Below the pieces are notes generated by a model. It was not told the DNA's origin, ran no database searches, and worked only from the letters and a program-made list of their open reading frames with translations. Positions 63,827 to 64,000 of a stretch of DNA of 64,000 bases are shown here, in pieces. Made by a program: the position numbers and the translations under genes. Within the stretch, counting starts at the first letter, position 1; every line of letters begins with the position of its first letter. The stretch is from Bacillota bacterium (lineage in GTDB: Bacteria; Bacillota; Clostridia; Oscillospirales; Ruminococcaceae), in assembly GCA_023458875.1 (NCBI GenBank), contig JAEWXO010000097.1, positions 1 through 64,000 on the forward strand, written 5' to 3'.

Positions 63827-64000
63827 ATGACGTCCAAATATCAACATTTAATTGATCTGAGCGATTACCCTGTTGCATGGTGGAACAAACTTATTTCACT
63901 TGGTCAGGATATTTACGCTCATCCGCAGAGATACCACGGTGCATGTCAGAATAAAACAATGGCCACACTCTTCTATGAACCTTCAACCAGAACACAGATG
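63827..64000 (+). CDS. pyrB: Aspartate carbamoyltransferase catalytic chain (5' part only)
   Basis: 58 codons visible before the window edge. The carbamoyl-phosphate-binding motif FYEPSTRTQM is present, preceded by MATL, as in Clostridial PyrB. GAGGAG lies before the ATG. First committed step of pyrimidine synthesis. ArgF is the main alternative for such a short fragment, but MATLFYEPSTRT fits PyrB better. Confidence 0.8.
   Translation, partial: MTSKYQHLIDLSDYPVAWWNKLISLGQDIYAHPQRYHGACQNKTMATLFYEPSTRTQM

Noticed and set aside
1..64000. CRISPR arrays, tRNA/rRNA genes, prophage or intact insertion sequences
   Set aside because: None was recognised on either strand; short RNA genes could be missed without a covariance search.

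Overview
This is an AT-rich chromosomal window from a Gram-positive anaerobe, most likely a Ruminococcus-like member of the Clostridia (Oscillospiraceae). Support comes from the gene content: a cohesin-bearing, Thr-linked scaffoldin-like surface protein, the SCIFF ranthipeptide pair, an S-box-controlled metK, class III ribonucleotide reductase, an NfnAB electron-bifurcating pair, an [FeFe]-hydrogenase-like sensor, TrpB2, and strong GGAGG ribosome-binding sites with many TTG/GTG starts. No species is claimed. No rRNA, tRNA, phage, CRISPR array or intact insertion sequence was recognised.

Layout. 1-2.84 kb: 5' part of a large scaffoldin-like gene (minus), cut by the window edge, with a structured leader. 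3.8-4.5 kb: pyrE. 4.5-7.2 kb: three-gene ABC-2 exporter. 7.3-9.8 kb: DHHW protein plus MBOAT O-acyltransferase. 9.8-17.9 kb: housekeeping run on the minus strand (RNase M5-like, holA, comEC, phosphoribosyltransferase, HIT protein, alaS, SUFU-domain protein). 18.3-21.2 kb: plus-strand envelope genes and a membrane-anchored XRE regulator. 21.3-26.0 kb: DUF1294, folD, lgt and the YmfH/YmfF peptidase-like pair. 26.5-30.1 kb: hydrogenase/chemotaxis-type fusion sensor and trpB2. 30.1-37.4 kb: EAL-type c-di-GMP protein, solute-binding lipoprotein, nrdG, nrdD. 37.6-40.0 kb: DUF4358 lipoprotein and two paralogous SGNH proteins. 40.6-43.2 kb: sigma factor with a membrane beta-propeller protein. 43.3-48.3 kb: SCIFF maturase, SCIFF peptide, TIGR04086, yajC, nfnB, nfnA. 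48.5-53.7 kb: GHL10 hydrolase, metK, WG-repeat protein, GT2 glycosyltransferase. 53.8-56.0 kb: HD protein and a GH13-DUF1653 fusion. 56.1-60.9 kb: CpsB-like protein, LtaS-like sulfatase, YmfI-like reductase, DUF896, cdd. 61.2-64.0 kb: asnB, HD protein and the start of pyrB.

How they work together. Several genes concern the cell surface: the scaffoldin, the MBOAT/DHHW O-acylation pair, SGNH hydrolases, an LtaS-like enzyme, GT2, a CpsB-like protein, YihY and Lgt. Sensing and regulation are also prominent (sensor hydrogenase, EAL protein, sigma/beta-propeller pair, membrane XRE). Three genes related to Bacillus YmfF, YmfH and YmfI suggest the 5-aminopentanol type of EF-P modification. Pyrimidine synthesis is represented at both ends (pyrE, pyrB).

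The most unusual items are the multi-module scaffoldin with near-identical 480-bp internal repeats and an unassigned structured leader, the hydrogenase-like/MCP fusion, the sigma/beta-propeller pair, a dispersed palindromic intergenic repeat family, and a 117-bp element with 19-bp terminal inverted repeats.
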